Shown one piece after another: positions 26,501-37,336 of a DNA stretch of 64,000 nucleotides (position 1 is its first letter; every line of letters begins with the position of its first letter). The translations under genes and the position numbers were made by a program. The stretch comes from Henriciella pelagia. Its GTDB lineage: Bacteria; Pseudomonadota; Alphaproteobacteria; Caulobacterales; Hyphomonadaceae. The stretch is taken from contig NZ_NCSU01000011.1 in NCBI RefSeq assembly GCF_002088945.1, positions 248,001-312,000 on the forward strand. Direction: 5' to 3'. The notes under the pieces were generated by a model, which was given only the letters and a program-made list of their open reading frames with translations, had not been told where the DNA came from and made no database searches.

Positions 26501-27692
26501 TGACGCAACGCCTGTTGACGAGCGCAAGTTCACACTGAATTTCGGGCCGCAGCATCCTGCGGCTCACGGTGTGCTGCGCATGATCATGGACCTGGATGGC
26601 GAGGTCGTGGACCGGATCGACAGCCATATCGGTCTCTTGCACCGCGGCACTGAAAAGCTGCTGGAATACAAGACCTACCTGCAGGGCCTGCCTTATTTCG
26701 ATCGGCTCGATTATGTGGCGCCGATGAACCAGGAGCATGCCTGGTGCCTTGCGATCGAACGCCTGCTGGGCCTTGAAGTGCCACGCCGTGCAAAGTTCAT
26801 CCGGGTTTTGTACTCGGAGATGGGCCGCATCCTTTCTCACATGCTGAACATCACCACGCAGGCCATGGACTGCGGTGCGCTCGCTCCGATTACCTGGGGC
26901 TTTGAGGAGCGCGAAAAGCTGATGGGATTCTATGAGCGCGCGTCCGGCTCACGCATGCACTCGGCCTATTTCCGGCCGGGCGGTGTACACCAGGACCTGC
27001 CTCAGGATCTGATTGATGACATCATGACCTTCTGTGATGAGTTCCCGATAGCGATTGCGCATATTGAAGGCCTGATCACCGAGAACCGCATCTTCAAGCA
27101 GCGCAATGTCGATATCGGCGTCGTTGACGAGAAGACGATCATGGAATGGGGATTTTCCGGCGTGATGGTTCGCGGCTCCGGTCTCCCATGGGACCTGCGC
27201 CGCTCGCAGCCCTATGAAATCTATGACGAAATTCCGGGCGATGTCTTCAAGGTCGTGGTCGGCAATAATGGCGACAATTACGACCGTTATGTCTGCCGCA
27301 TGGATGAGATGCTCATCGCCAATGACATTATGAAATGGTGCATTGAAAACATGCCGACAGGCGAGGTCCTGCTTGCGGGATCGAAGGTTTCACCGCCGCG
27401 CCGCGGCGACATGAAGCGCTCCATGGAAGCGCTGATCCATCATTTCAAGCTCTACACCGAAGGCTTCCACGTGCCGGAAGGTGAAGTATACGCGGCCGTG
27501 GAAGCGCCGAAGGGCGAGTTCGGCGTCTATCTGGTCTCTGATGGGACCAATCGGCCTTACCGCGCCAAGATTCGCGCGCCAGGCTATCCGCATCTAGCGG
27601 CCATGGACCACCTCTGCAAAGGCCACATGCTCGCAGACGTTTCGGCCATTCTGGGCTCGCTGGATATCGTGTTTGGGGAGATTGACCGCTAA
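26493..27692 (+). CDS. nuoD: NADH-quinone oxidoreductase subunit D
   Basis: 399 residues, the 49 kDa/NDUFS2 homologue forming the quinone pocket with NuoB. Conserved segments include [12 protein letters not shown], the [12 protein letters not shown] quinone-site His region and [18 protein letters not shown] residues near 150. The ATG lies inside the nuoC end, and the TAA overlaps nuoE by one base. Confidence 0.97.
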   Translation: MADDATPVDERKFTLNFGPQHPAAHGVLRMIMDLDGEVVDRIDSHIGLLHRGTEKLLEYKTYLQGLPYFDRLDYVAPMNQEHAWCLAIERLLGLEVPRRAKFIRVLYSEMGRILSHMLNITTQAMDCGALAPITWGFEEREKLMGFYERASGSRMHSAYFRPGGVHQDLPQDLIDDIMTFCDEFPIAIAHIEGLITENRIFKQRNVDIGVVDEKTIMEWGFSGVMVRGSGLPWDLRRSQPYEIYDEIPGDVFKVVVGNNGDNYDRYVCRMDEMLIANDIMKWCIENMPTGEVLLAGSKVSPPRRGDMKRSMEALIHHFKLYTEGFHVPEGEVYAAVEAPKGEFGVYLVSDGTNRPYRAKIRAPGYPHLAAMDHLCKGHMLADVSAILGSLDIVFGEIDR

Positions 27693-28819
27693 TGGCCCTG
27701 CGCCGATTTGATATTGAAGCCGGCGGCGACAGCTTTGCCTTCAAGCCGGAAACTGAGCCGACCATTGCGTTCTGGCTCGGCAAGTATCCCGAGGACAAGA
27801 AGCGTTCGGCGGTGATCCCGCTGCTCTGGCTGGCCCAGAAGGACAATGCTGGCTGGCTGTCCGAACCTGCCATGCGCGAAGTCGCGGACCGGCTCGAAAT
27901 GCCGTATATCCGCGTCTACGAAGTCGCGACCTTCTATACGATGTTCCGCCTCCAGCCGGTCGGAAAACACCATATCCAGCTTTGCGGGACGACGCCCTGC
28001 ATGCTGCGCGGGGCGAATGACCTCAAGAAAGTCTGCGAGAAGAAGATCGGCAAGAAGATGGCGGTTACCGATGATGGCCGCCTGTCCTGGGAAGAAGTTG
28101 AGTGCCTCGGCGCGTGCGTGAATGCACCCATGGTCCAGATCAACGACTATTATTACGAAGATCTCACGCCAGAAAGCTTCGAGGAGATCCTCGGCAAGCT
28201 CTCCAACGGGGTTGACGTGGCGCCCGGAACATTTGTCGACCGGATCAATAGCGCGCCGGAAGGCGGCGTGACGTCCCTGAAGGACGATGCCTGCTATGAC
28301 GGCAGCCGCAACAGTATCGCCAGAATTCCGAACCTGCCCGAAGCGACCAAAAGCGAAGAGCCGCCTGCCGAAGCTGCTGGCAAGCCCGACCGGCCCGCGC
28401 CGACAAATGTCGACCGCGAAGAGCCGACCAAGCAAGAGGTCAAGGCCGACAGCAAGGTGGTTGAGCAGGACAACGCTGAAAAGGCTGGCTCCGCTGAGGT
28501 GCCCGAAATCGAAGGTGACCGGCCTGAAGCGGCGTCCGTGACGGCCGGCGAAGAAGACAATCTCAAGCGCATCAAGGGTATCGGCCCCAAGAATGAGGAC
28601 CAGCTCAACGAGCTTGGCATCTACAAGTTCGCGCAGATTGCAGCCTGGAGCGACGAGAACGTCAAATGGGTCGAGGGCTACCTCGCATTTCGCGGCCGTA
28701 TTTCGCGCGAGGACTGGATTGGTCAGGCCAAGGCGCTGGCCGCTGGCGAGGACACCGAGTTCTCCAGACGCGTCGATGCGGGCGATGTTGAATCGAGCCA
28801 GGAAGAGGGCGGGAACTGA
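27692..28819 (+). CDS. nuoE: NADH-quinone oxidoreductase subunit E with C-terminal helix-hairpin-helix domain
   Basis: 375 residues, about twice the usual length. The N-terminal 24 kDa thioredoxin-like domain (1-170) binds cluster N1a through Cys98, Cys103, Cys138 and Cys142. It is followed by a disordered acidic and Pro-rich linker (about 210-288) and a terminal domain at 290-350 that begins [15 protein letters not shown], a helix-hairpin-helix signature, with the segment [13 protein letters not shown]. This extension is known in several alphaproteobacterial NuoE proteins but its role is unclear; DNA binding has not been shown. Overlaps of one base at both ends imply coupled translation. Confidence 0.95.
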   Translation: MALRRFDIEAGGDSFAFKPETEPTIAFWLGKYPEDKKRSAVIPLLWLAQKDNAGWLSEPAMREVADRLEMPYIRVYEVATFYTMFRLQPVGKHHIQLCGTTPCMLRGANDLKKVCEKKIGKKMAVTDDGRLSWEEVECLGACVNAPMVQINDYYYEDLTPESFEEILGKLSNGVDVAPGTFVDRINSAPEGGVTSLKDDACYDGSRNSIARIPNLPEATKSEEPPAEAAGKPDRPAPTNVDREEPTKQEVKADSKVVEQDNAEKAGSAEVPEIEGDRPEAASVTAGEEDNLKRIKGIGPKNEDQLNELGIYKFAQIAAWSDENVKWVEGYLAFRGRISREDWIGQAKALAAGEDTEFSRRVDAGDVESSQEEGGN

Positions 28820-30123
28820 TGCTACAGGACAAGGATCGGATCTTTACCAATCTCTACGGCGTGCATTCGCCCGGCCTTGAAGAGGCAAAGAAGCGGGGCG
28901 CGTGGCACCTGACGCGGGAAATGCTTCAGCAGACGCCGGAATGGATCTGCGACCAGATCAAGGCATCCGGTCTTCGCGGGCGCGGCGGTGCTGGCTTCCC
29001 GACAGGCCTGAAGTGGACCTTCATGCCGAAAGAGGTGCGCGATCGCCCGCATTACCTCGTCGTGAACGCCGACGAATCGGAACCGGGCACCTGCAAGGAC
29101 CGTGAAATTATGCGCCACGATCCGCACCTGCTGATCGAAGGCTGCATGATCGCATCCTATGCGATGCGGGCACATGCCTGCTACGTTTATCTGCGCGGCG
29201 AATACATCGCGGAGCGCGAGGCGCTCGAGAAGGCCGTCAGGGAAGCCTATGAGGCTGGCCTGATCGGCAAGAACAACAAGAATGGCTGGGATTTCGATCT
29301 CTACGTCCATCACGGGGCAGGGGCCTATATCTGCGGCGAAGAAACAGCGCTGCTCGAAAGCCTCGAAGGCAAGAAAGGCCAGCCGCGCCTGAAGCCGCCA
29401 TTTCCGGCAAATGCGGGTCTCTATGGCTGCCCGACAACGGTCAACAACGTTGAATCTATTGCGGTCGCACCGACCATCCTGCGCCGCGGCGCCGAATGGT
29501 TTGCCGGCTTTGGCCGTCCGAACAATACGGGCACCAAACTGTTCTGCATCTCCGGCCATGTGAACAAGCCGTGCAATGTCGAAGAAGAGATGTCGATCAC
29601 GTTCAAGGATCTGATCGATACCCATTGCGGCGGCATTCGCGGTGGCTGGGACAATCTCAAGGCTGTCATCCCGGGTGGTTCATCGGTGCCAATGGTGCCG
29701 GCCGAACAGATCATGGACGCTTATATGGATTTCGACACGCTGCGAGACCTGAAGTCAGGCCTTGGTACTGCGGCCGTGATCGTGATGGACAAGTCGACCG
29801 ACCTGATCAAGGCAATTGCTCGCATCTCATACTTCTACAAGCATGAAAGCTGCGGTCAGTGCACGCCGTGCCGTGAAGGTACGGGCTGGATGTGGCGTGT
29901 GCTGGAACGCATGGCCAAAGGCGAAGCTGAGCACAATGAAATCGACATGCTGCTGGATGTCTCAACGCAGATTGAGGGACACACGATTTGTGCGCTTGGC
30001 GATGCGGCGGCCTGGCCGGTGCAGGGCCTCATCCGCCACTTCCGCCACGAAATCGAAGACCGCATCACCCAGTACCGGGCGCCGCGTGCGCTGGTTCAGG
30101 GCGCTGTTGTGGCGGCTGAGTAG
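28819..30123 (+). CDS. nuoF: NADH-quinone oxidoreductase subunit F
   Basis: 434 residues, the 51 kDa NADH-oxidising subunit. GRGGAGFP (54-61) binds NADH, and [12 protein letters not shown] (83-94) contacts FMN and NADH. Cluster N3 is held by Cys345, Cys348, Cys351 ([12 protein letters not shown]) and Cys391. Followed by an 18-base gap and an extra membrane-protein gene rather than nuoG. Confidence 0.98.
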   Translation: MLQDKDRIFTNLYGVHSPGLEEAKKRGAWHLTREMLQQTPEWICDQIKASGLRGRGGAGFPTGLKWTFMPKEVRDRPHYLVVNADESEPGTCKDREIMRHDPHLLIEGCMIASYAMRAHACYVYLRGEYIAEREALEKAVREAYEAGLIGKNNKNGWDFDLYVHHGAGAYICGEETALLESLEGKKGQPRLKPPFPANAGLYGCPTTVNNVESIAVAPTILRRGAEWFAGFGRPNNTGTKLFCISGHVNKPCNVEEEMSITFKDLIDTHCGGIRGGWDNLKAVIPGGSSVPMVPAEQIMDAYMDFDTLRDLKSGLGTAAVIVMDKSTDLIKAIARISYFYKHESCGQCTPCREGTGWMWRVLERMAKGEAEHNEIDMLLDVSTQIEGHTICALGDAAAWPVQGLIRHFRHEIEDRITQYRAPRALVQGAVVAAE

Positions 30124-30141
30124 AGGGAAACAGGGCTGGGC

Positions 30142-30522
30142 ATGAACCTTTTGCGCAACATACTGACTGCGATCTGGTGCGCGGTGATCATTGGGCTGAA
30201 CGTGTTCGGCCTGATCACGCTCATTCAGGTAGTGGGTCTGGACGGCGCGATCTCGGCTGGTGCCTGGCTGTGGACGGCGAAACTCGCACTGATGGCGGTT
30301 CTGGGTGTCATGTCACTCGCCTCCACCAAGTTTCTCTGGGCGGTTCTCGCTGTTGCTGTGCTCTGGATGTTGCTGGGTGTGTCTTTCGACCTGTTGGCGC
30401 AGCGAACCTGGCGCTCCGGCGGCCTGCAGGGTGCGCTTTTCACTATCATCCCGACCTATTTGCTGGCGCGCTGGAACTCCGCTGTGCGCAAAGCCGAATT
30501 CAATCCCGTGAAAGAGTTCTGA
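30142..30522 (+). CDS. Unknown small membrane protein within the nuo operon
   Basis: 126 residues with about four predicted membrane helices (about 7-31, 41-59, 63-86 and 93-108) and a charged C-terminal end (RKAEFNPVKEF). It lies between nuoF and nuoG with gaps of 18 and 3 bases, so it should be transcribed and translated with complex I. I do not recognise a named family, and it is not a standard Nuo subunit. Candidate roles are an assembly factor or a lineage-specific accessory subunit. That is inference from position only. Confidence 0.8.
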   Translation: MNLLRNILTAIWCAVIIGLNVFGLITLIQVVGLDGAISAGAWLWTAKLALMAVLGVMSLASTKFLWAVLAVAVLWMLLGVSFDLLAQRTWRSGGLQGALFTIIPTYLLARWNSAVRKAEFNPVKEF

Positions 30523-30525
30523 TTC

Positions 30526-32625
30526 ATGGCTGACGATCTATTCAAGCTCAACATTGATGGCAGGGACATTGAGGTTCCAAAGTCCTACACGCTGATGCAG
30601 GCGTGTGAGGAGGCCGGCGCCGAAATCCCGCGCTTCTGTTACCATGAGCGCCTGTCGATCGCTGGTAATTGCCGCATGTGTCTCGTCCAGTGGAAGGGCG
30701 CGCCGAAGCCGATTGCGAGCTGCGCGCAGACCGTGGGCGAGATGCGGATGAATCCGGATGGCACGCCGCCGAACATTCTCACCAAGGGTGACTATGTAGA
30801 AAAGGCGCGCAATGGCGTCATGGAATTCCTGCTCATCAACCACCCGCTGGATTGCCCGATCTGCGACCAGGGGGGCGAATGCGACCTGCAGGACCAGGCG
30901 ATGGCCTATGGCCGTTCTGGTTCGCGCTATGACCTCAACAAGCGCGCGGTCGAAAACAAGAATATGGGTCCGCTGGTCAAGACGATCATGACGCGCTGTA
31001 TCCAGTGCACGCGCTGTGTCCGTTTTGCGGCGGAAGTCGCGGGCGTTGAAGAAATCGGTATGATCTCGCGCGGCGAAGACGCCGAAATCACAACCTATCT
31101 TGAAGAGTCGCTGACGTCGGAGCTGTCTGGCAATGTCATCGATCTCTGCCCGGTCGGCGCGTTGACCTCCAAGCCTTATGCGTACAATGCGCGCCCCTGG
31201 GAGCTGCGCAAGACCGAGTCGATCGATGTGATGGATGCACTCGGCTCGGCGATCCGCATCGATGCCAAGGGCGATGCCGTCATGCGCATTATGCCGGTCA
31301 TCAATGAAGAGGTGAACGAGGAGTGGCTGTCAGACAAGTCGCGCTTCATCTGGGACGGCCTTGGCCGCCAGCGCCTCGATAAGCCGTACATTCGCGAGAA
31401 TGGAAAACTCCGTCCTGCAAGCTGGGGTGAAGCGCTGTCTGCCACTGCAGAGCTGCTGAAAGGCGACGCGTCCAGAATGGGCATCATTGCTGGAAACCTG
31501 GTTGAAGTCGAACAGGCGAAGGCCGCGCTCGACCTAGCGCGCAGCCTTGGCATCCAGTCCACGGACTGTCGGCCGGCAGGGGCGAAATACGGTCTGGACG
31601 GTGTGCGTGAGCGCTACATACTCAACCCGACCCTTATGGGTGTGGAAGAGGCCGATGCGCTGCTCTTGATCGGGGTAAACCCGCGCGTGGAAGCTGCCGT
31701 CTGGAATGCCCGCATCCGCAAGGCGTGGCTCTGGAATGATCTCAAGGTGGGGGTCGTCGGTGAGCCGGTCGATCTCACTTACGACTATGAGCATCTCGGT
31801 ATTGGAGCAGACAGCCTTGCCGGACTCTTCAGCCGCGACAGCGTCTTCATGGAGGCGTTCCGCAATGCAAAACGGCCGATGGTCGTTGTCGGTGAACAAG
31901 CACTGCTCGGTGATGCCGGTCTAGATGTGCTGAATGCTGCGCACGATCTCGCGCTTGAGGCTTCTGCGATCAGCGAAGACTGGACTGGCTTTGGTGTTCT
32001 TCACAATGCGGCAGGTCGGGTTGGCGCACTGGATGTCGGCTTTGTGCCGGGTGAAGGCGGGGCCGATACGGCTGAAATGTTAAGTGGCGGCGTCGATACG
32101 CTGGTCCTGCTTGGCGCCGATGAGCTTGACCTCTCCGGTCTTGGAAGCACCAAGACGATCTATGTCGGCCATCACGGCGATGCCGGTGCTTCGAAGGCAG
32201 ACATCATCCTGCCATGCGCAGCCTATTCGGAACTGGATGCGACCTATGTAAACACGGAGGGGCGCGTGCAGATGACGACCCAGGCCGTTCAGCCCAAGGG
32301 AGAAGCGAAAGATGGCTGGGCCATCTTCCGGGCGCTGTCCGACGTTCTCGGCAAGACGTTGAGCTACGATTCGGACGCTGAGCTTCGTCAGGTGCTTCGC
32401 GAGCAGAATGAAGTGTTTGCAGGACTGGGATTTGCGCCCGGTGCGTCTGGCCACGCTGCGCTGAAGGAAGCGCCAGCGAAGCCGCAAGGCCTTGTTAAGG
32501 CGCGGCCTTTTGAAGCGCCATTTGCAGATTTCTACCTGACCAACCCGATTGCCCGGGCATCGAAGACAATGGCTGAGTGCTCGCTGATGAAGCGTGGCCT
32601 TGAAACGCCGGTAGCAGCGGAGTAG
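30526..32625 (+). CDS. nuoG: NADH-quinone oxidoreductase subunit G
   Basis: 699 residues, the 75 kDa subunit. The ferredoxin-like N-terminus holds the [2Fe-2S] cluster at Cys38, Cys49, Cys52 and Cys66. Cluster N5 uses His106, Cys110, Cys113 and Cys119, and N4 uses Cys158, Cys161, Cys164 and Cys208. The rest is a molybdopterin-oxidoreductase-like fold without cofactor. No extra N7 cluster motif is evident, and the length fits the alphaproteobacterial and mitochondrial type. Confidence 0.97.
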   Translation: MADDLFKLNIDGRDIEVPKSYTLMQACEEAGAEIPRFCYHERLSIAGNCRMCLVQWKGAPKPIASCAQTVGEMRMNPDGTPPNILTKGDYVEKARNGVMEFLLINHPLDCPICDQGGECDLQDQAMAYGRSGSRYDLNKRAVENKNMGPLVKTIMTRCIQCTRCVRFAAEVAGVEEIGMISRGEDAEITTYLEESLTSELSGNVIDLCPVGALTSKPYAYNARPWELRKTESIDVMDALGSAIRIDAKGDAVMRIMPVINEEVNEEWLSDKSRFIWDGLGRQRLDKPYIRENGKLRPASWGEALSATAELLKGDASRMGIIAGNLVEVEQAKAALDLARSLGIQSTDCRPAGAKYGLDGVRERYILNPTLMGVEEADALLLIGVNPRVEAAVWNARIRKAWLWNDLKVGVVGEPVDLTYDYEHLGIGADSLAGLFSRDSVFMEAFRNAKRPMVVVGEQALLGDAGLDVLNAAHDLALEASAISEDWTGFGVLHNAAGRVGALDVGFVPGEGGADTAEMLSGGVDTLVLLGADELDLSGLGSTKTIYVGHHGDAGASKADIILPCAAYSELDATYVNTEGRVQMTTQAVQPKGEAKDGWAIFRALSDVLGKTLSYDSDAELRQVLREQNEVFAGLGFAPGASGHAALKEAPAKPQGLVKARPFEAPFADFYLTNPIARASKTMAECSLMKRGLETPVAAE

Positions 32626-32634
32626 GCGAGCGCC

Positions 32635-33711
32635 ATGAGTGCATTCATCCAGGAACACGGACTGTTGTTTGGCTGGCTGACCGTGATCGGTCAGATCCTG
32701 CTGTTCACCATTGTCCTGCTATTGTCGCTGGCCTTCCTGCTGCTGATGGACCGGAAGGTCTGGGCGGCTGTGATGATGCGCAAGGGGCCGAACGTTGTTG
32801 GCCCATTTGGCCTGATGCAAAGCTTTGCCGATTTCGGAAAGTTCCTGCTGAAAGAGATCATCATTCCGGCGGGTGCCAACAAGACGGTGTTCCTGCTCGC
32901 GCCGATTTTGTCTCTGACACTGGCTTTCGCGTCATGGGCCGTCATTCCGGTCGCACCGGGCTGGGTCGTGTCTGATCTCAATGTCGGCATTCTCTACCTG
33001 TTCGCGGTGTCCTCGCTCGGTGTTTACGGCATTATCATGGGCGGCTGGGCGTCGAATTCGAAATATCCGTTCCTGGGATCGTTGCGCTCTGCCGCGCAGA
33101 TGGTGTCCTATGAGGTCTCCATCGGCTTCATCATCATTACGGTGATCCTGCTGGTCGGGTCGATGAACCTGTCTGAAATCGTCGACAATCAGTCCGGCGG
33201 TTTCTGGACCTGGCATGTGTTCAGCTTCAACCACATCCTGCTCTTCCCGGTCATGGTGGTGATGTTTGTGATGTTCTTCGTATCGGCGCTCGCCGAAACG
33301 AACCGTCCGCCTTTCGATCTTCCGGAAGCAGAATCCGAGCTCGTGGCCGGTTATCAGGTCGAATATTCCTCGACGCCATATCTGCTCTTCATGATCGGTG
33401 AGTACCTCAACATCGTGCTGATGTGTTCGATGATGGTGATCCTGTTCATGGGCGGCTGGCATGGACCGATCGCGTTTGGAGAGGATTTTATTGCGAACTT
33501 CCCGCAATGGTTGGTCAATCTTGGTCATCTCGCCTGGTTCATGGCAAAAGTCGTCTTCTGCTTCTTCCTGTTTGCGCTCGTGAAGGCCGTTGTGCCGCGC
33601 TATCGCTATGACCAGCTGATGCGCCTTGGCTGGAAGATTTTCCTGCCGACCTCGCTCGTCGCTGTCTTCATCGTCGCCGGATATGTCGTTTACATGGGAG
33701 TTCAGTCATGA
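32635..33711 (+). CDS. nuoH: NADH-quinone oxidoreductase subunit H
   Basis: 358 residues, about eight membrane helices, the ND1 homologue linking the quinone channel to the membrane arm. Diagnostic stretches are [41 protein letters not shown] and the Glu-rich loop that follows. The stop overlaps the nuoI start by four bases. Confidence 0.97.
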   Translation: MSAFIQEHGLLFGWLTVIGQILLFTIVLLLSLAFLLLMDRKVWAAVMMRKGPNVVGPFGLMQSFADFGKFLLKEIIIPAGANKTVFLLAPILSLTLAFASWAVIPVAPGWVVSDLNVGILYLFAVSSLGVYGIIMGGWASNSKYPFLGSLRSAAQMVSYEVSIGFIIITVILLVGSMNLSEIVDNQSGGFWTWHVFSFNHILLFPVMVVMFVMFFVSALAETNRPPFDLPEAESELVAGYQVEYSSTPYLLFMIGEYLNIVLMCSMMVILFMGGWHGPIAFGEDFIANFPQWLVNLGHLAWFMAKVVFCFFLFALVKAVVPRYRYDQLMRLGWKIFLPTSLVAVFIVAGYVVYMGVQS

Positions 33712-34193
33712 GCCTCGTCCAGACCCTACGCGGCGCCCTGCTAACTGACTTCTTCAGTGCATTCGGCCTCGGCTTGCGCGAATTCTTCCGTCGCAAGGCG
33801 ACGAATAATTATCCATTCGAGAAGAACCCGCTCAGCCCGCGTTTTCGCGGCGAGCATGCGCTTCGCAGATACCCAAACGGTGAAGAGCGCTGCATCGCCT
33901 GTAAGCTGTGCGAAGCGATCTGCCCGGCGCAGGCCATCACGATCGAGGCAGAGCCTCGCGAGGACGGTTCACGTCGCACCACGCGCTATGACATTGATAT
34001 GGTGAAGTGCATCTATTGCGGCTTCTGCCAGGAGGCTTGCCCGGTGGACGCCATTGTCGAAGGACCGAACTTCGAATTCGCGACGGAAACCCGCGAGGAA
34101 CTGTATTACGACAAGGAGAGACTGCTTGCGAACGGAGATCGCTGGGAACGGCTGATCGCACGCAATCTCGAACTCGACGCGCCGTACCGCTAG
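33708..34193 (+). CDS. nuoI: NADH-quinone oxidoreductase subunit I
   Basis: 161 residues, the 23 kDa (TYKY) subunit. Two ferredoxin motifs hold clusters N6a and N6b: Cys62, 65, 68 and 72 ([11 protein letters not shown]) and Cys101, 104, 107 and 111 ([11 protein letters not shown]). The ATGA overlap with nuoH implies coupling. Confidence 0.97.
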   Translation: MSLVQTLRGALLTDFFSAFGLGLREFFRRKATNNYPFEKNPLSPRFRGEHALRRYPNGEERCIACKLCEAICPAQAITIEAEPREDGSRRTTRYDIDMVKCIYCGFCQEACPVDAIVEGPNFEFATETREELYYDKERLLANGDRWERLIARNLELDAPYR

Positions 34194-34252
34194 GGCGGCG
34201 TTGGATTTAGGAATTGGCGGCGAGGGCCGTCGCAAGAATTGGGGCTGACCCG

Positions 34253-34843
34253 GTGGAACTGATTGCCTTTTACATATTGGCGGCCATCGTCACGATTTCC
34301 GCCGTGTCGGTGATTGCGGCCAAGAACCCGGTGCACTCTGTGCTGTGGCTGATCCTGGCGTTCTTTACGTCGGCAGGACTGCTCGTGCTGATCGGCGCGG
34401 AATTTCTCGCCATGCTTCTGGTCGTGGTCTATGTCGGCGCGGTCGCAGTGCTCTTCCTTTTCGTCGTCATGATGCTGGACGTCGATTTCGTTGAGTTGAA
34501 GCAAGGGTTTCTCAGCTATTTGCCCTTCGGCGCGCTCATGGGCATCGCCTTTATTGCCGAGATTGCGCTCGCGACGTTTGCCCGCGGTGACACGGCCGAC
34601 AATTTCAACCCCTATCCGGGCGCTGAAACCAATGCCGAGGCGATCGGTCAGGTCATGTACACTGACTATCTTCTGCTGTTCCAGCTTTCGGGCCTGATCC
34701 TACTGGTCGCCATGATCGGCGCGATCGTGCTGACGCTTCGTCATCGCCCGCATGTCAAACGCCAGAACATCGCGAAGCAGACGGCTCGCCGCCGCAAGGA
34801 TGCGACCCGTCAGCTCGACGTCAAATCAGGTGAGGGGCTGTAG
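34253..34843 (+). CDS. nuoJ: NADH-quinone oxidoreductase subunit J
   Basis: 196 residues, five membrane helices, the ND6 homologue. The segments [15 protein letters not shown] and [23 protein letters not shown] are diagnostic. I place the start at GTG 34253 (reading ELIAFYIL), which is where family proteins begin. An in-frame TTG at 34214 would add 13 residues with no clear ribosome site. The C-terminal tail is basic. Confidence 0.93.
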   Translation: MELIAFYILAAIVTISAVSVIAAKNPVHSVLWLILAFFTSAGLLVLIGAEFLAMLLVVVYVGAVAVLFLFVVMMLDVDFVELKQGFLSYLPFGALMGIAFIAEIALATFARGDTADNFNPYPGAETNAEAIGQVMYTDYLLLFQLSGLILLVAMIGAIVLTLRHRPHVKRQNIAKQTARRRKDATRQLDVKSGEGL

Positions 34844-34845
34844 CC

Positions 34846-35154
34846 ATGGACATTACCGTCAATCACTTCCTGGCCGTTTCGGCCGTGCTGTTTACGACAG
34901 GTGTCGTGGGCATTTTCGTGAACCGCAAGAATATCATCGTCATCCTGATGGCGATCGAACTGATCCTGCTGTCGGTCAATCTGAACCTTGTCGCGTTTTC
35001 GGTCTTTTCCGGAACAATCACGGGGCAGATCTTCGCCATGCTGGTTCTGACCGTTGCCGCTGCTGAAGCGGCGGTAGGGCTTGCGATCCTGGTGGTCTAC
35101 TTCCGCAATCGCGGCGATATCGCCGTCGAGAGCGTGGATCTGATGAAGGGCTGA
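34846..35154 (+). CDS. nuoK: NADH-quinone oxidoreductase subunit K
   Basis: 102 residues, three membrane helices, the ND4L homologue. The membrane glutamates in [16 protein letters not shown] and [13 protein letters not shown] are the expected proton-path residues. It begins 2 bases after nuoJ. Confidence 0.97.
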   Translation: MDITVNHFLAVSAVLFTTGVVGIFVNRKNIIVILMAIELILLSVNLNLVAFSVFSGTITGQIFAMLVLTVAAAEAAVGLAILVVYFRNRGDIAVESVDLMKG

Positions 35155-35161
35155 CCCAGAC

Positions 35162-37336
35162 ATGCTTTCCGATTCCCTTCTTCTCTTTATCGTCCTCGGA
35201 CCGGGCCTTGCGGCGATCATCGCGGGCCTGTTCCAGAAGCTCGTCACGGATCGTGGCGCGATGATCATCACGACAGGCACGGTCGGCCTCGCCGGCATCC
35301 TGTCGATCATCCAGCTTTTCATGTTCGCTTTCGGAGGTCATGGCGCGGTCGAGGCGGTGCACACGGCAGCCCCTGCAGATGGTGGTCATGGCGCAGTTGC
35401 TGTTGAAGCCTTCCAGCATGTCATCAAGCTGATGACCTGGATGGATGTGGGCCTGTTCGAAGCCGACTGGGCCATCCGGGTTGATGCGCTCTCCATCGTG
35501 ATGATGGCTGTGATTACGGGCGTCTCCGGCCTCGTGCATCTCTATTCATGGGGATACATGGCTGAAGACCCGCACCGCGCGCGCTTTTTCTCTTACCTGT
35601 CGCTCTTTACCTTCATGATGTTGATGCTGGTGACGGCAGACAATTTCATCCAGCTCTTCTTTGGCTGGGAAGGCGTTGGTCTCGCTTCCTATCTGCTGAT
35701 CGGCTTCTGGTACCAGAACAAGGCGCCGAACGATGCTGCCATCAAGGCCTTCGTGACCAACCGGGTTGGTGACTTCGGTCTCGCGCTTGGCATCATGGCC
35801 GTCTTCCTTGTTTTTGGATCTGTCGAATTCGGGCCGGTGCTTGAGGCTATCAAGTCCAATGCGACGGTGACGCCGCTTGCGCTCGCGTCCGCTGCGCCGG
35901 TTCAGGAGCTCGTCATTCCATTCCTCAACTGGGACCTGCCAGCCCTGGAAGTAATTGGTGTCCTGCTGTTCATCGGCGCGATGGGCAAGTCGGCCCAATT
36001 CTTCCTTCATGTCTGGCTGCCGGACGCGATGGAAGGCCCGACGCCAGTGTCCGCACTGATTCATGCGGCGACCATGGTGACCGCGGGTGTCTATCTCGTC
36101 TGTCTTGTGTCCCCGATCTACGAATACGCACCTGTCGCCGCCGGAATGGTGACAATTATCGGTGCTGTCACCGCACTCTATGCGGCGACGGTCGGCCTTG
36201 CGCAGAACGACATCAAGCGTGTCATTGCGTATTCGACCTGTTCGCAGCTCGGCTACATGTTCTTTGCGGCAGGTATTGGTGCCTATCAGGCTGCCATGTT
36301 CCACCTGTTCACACACGCCTTCTTCAAGGCACTCCTTTTCCTTGGTGCGGGGTCCGTCATTCACGGCATGCACCATGAGCAGGACATGCGCCGGATGGGC
36401 GGGGTCGCGAAGTATATGCCACTGACCTATGCGGCGATGATGATCGGCACCATCGCGATCATCGGCCTCGGCCTTCCGCATTCGCAGTTCGGTTTTGCCG
36501 GCTTCTTTTCGAAGGATGCCATTCTTGAAACAGCTTTTGCGGCGAGCGAGAATGGTGTCACCTTCGCGCAGGTCGCTTTCTGGTTCGGTATCCTGGCGGC
36601 GCTTCTGACCAGCTTCTATTCATGGCGACTCATCTACATGACGTTTCATGGGCCGCGTGAGGATTCGATGCCTGCGGATGCGCATGAAGCCGACAGCCAT
36701 GCCGACGACCATCTCGCAACGGATGACCACGCCCATGATGATCACGCTCACGGGCATCACGGTGATCCGCACGAATCGCCAATGGTCATGCTCATACCGC
36801 TCGGACTGCTCTCGCTGGGGGCGATCTTTGCTGGTCTGATCTTCTACGGATCGTTTGTCGGCCACCATCAGGCCGACTTCTGGGCCGGAGCAATCTACAC
36901 GACCCCGTCAAACCATCTGCTGGAAGAGAAGTATGAGGTTCCGGAGTGGGTGTTCTGGGCACCGCTCATCGTGACGGTGACGGGCTTCCTGATTGCGACC
37001 TTCACCTATCTGTTCAATCGTGGCTTCGGTGCGAAGATCGCAGCATCCGGCGGTCCCCTGCACAGCCTGTTTGCGAACAAATGGTATTTTGACGAGATCT
37101 ATAATGCGACGCTCATTCGCGGCTCGCGCATTCTCGGAAACTTCTTCTGGAAAACGGGCGACAAGCAGATCATCGACGGCTTCGGCCCAGATGGTGTGAC
37201 GTCACTGGTCCGCTGGGGCTCGCGCAGACTGTCTGCGATGCACACCGGCTATCTCTATCACTATGCATTCGTGATCATCGGCGCAGCGCTCGTCTTTGGC
37301 GCGGTGATCTTCTGGCGCGTCGGAGGCGCGGGCTGA
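35162..37336 (+). CDS. nuoL: NADH-quinone oxidoreductase subunit L with His-rich loop
   Basis: 724 residues, the distal antiporter-like ND5 homologue with about 16 membrane helices and the long lateral helix. Conserved blocks include [46 protein letters not shown] (in parts) and [15 protein letters not shown]. Between about residues 503 and 538 an acidic His-rich loop carries about ten His within 36 residues ([13 protein letters not shown]). This is a species-variable region in alphaproteobacteria, possibly metal-binding. Confidence 0.97.
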   Translation: MLSDSLLLFIVLGPGLAAIIAGLFQKLVTDRGAMIITTGTVGLAGILSIIQLFMFAFGGHGAVEAVHTAAPADGGHGAVAVEAFQHVIKLMTWMDVGLFEADWAIRVDALSIVMMAVITGVSGLVHLYSWGYMAEDPHRARFFSYLSLFTFMMLMLVTADNFIQLFFGWEGVGLASYLLIGFWYQNKAPNDAAIKAFVTNRVGDFGLALGIMAVFLVFGSVEFGPVLEAIKSNATVTPLALASAAPVQELVIPFLNWDLPALEVIGVLLFIGAMGKSAQFFLHVWLPDAMEGPTPVSALIHAATMVTAGVYLVCLVSPIYEYAPVAAGMVTIIGAVTALYAATVGLAQNDIKRVIAYSTCSQLGYMFFAAGIGAYQAAMFHLFTHAFFKALLFLGAGSVIHGMHHEQDMRRMGGVAKYMPLTYAAMMIGTIAIIGLGLPHSQFGFAGFFSKDAILETAFAASENGVTFAQVAFWFGILAALLTSFYSWRLIYMTFHGPREDSMPADAHEADSHADDHLATDDHAHDDHAHGHHGDPHESPMVMLIPLGLLSLGAIFAGLIFYGSFVGHHQADFWAGAIYTTPSNHLLEEKYEVPEWVFWAPLIVTVTGFLIATFTYLFNRGFGAKIAASGGPLHSLFANKWYFDEIYNATLIRGSRILGNFFWKTGDKQIIDGFGPDGVTSLVRWGSRRLSAMHTGYLYHYAFVIIGAALVFGAVIFWRVGGAG

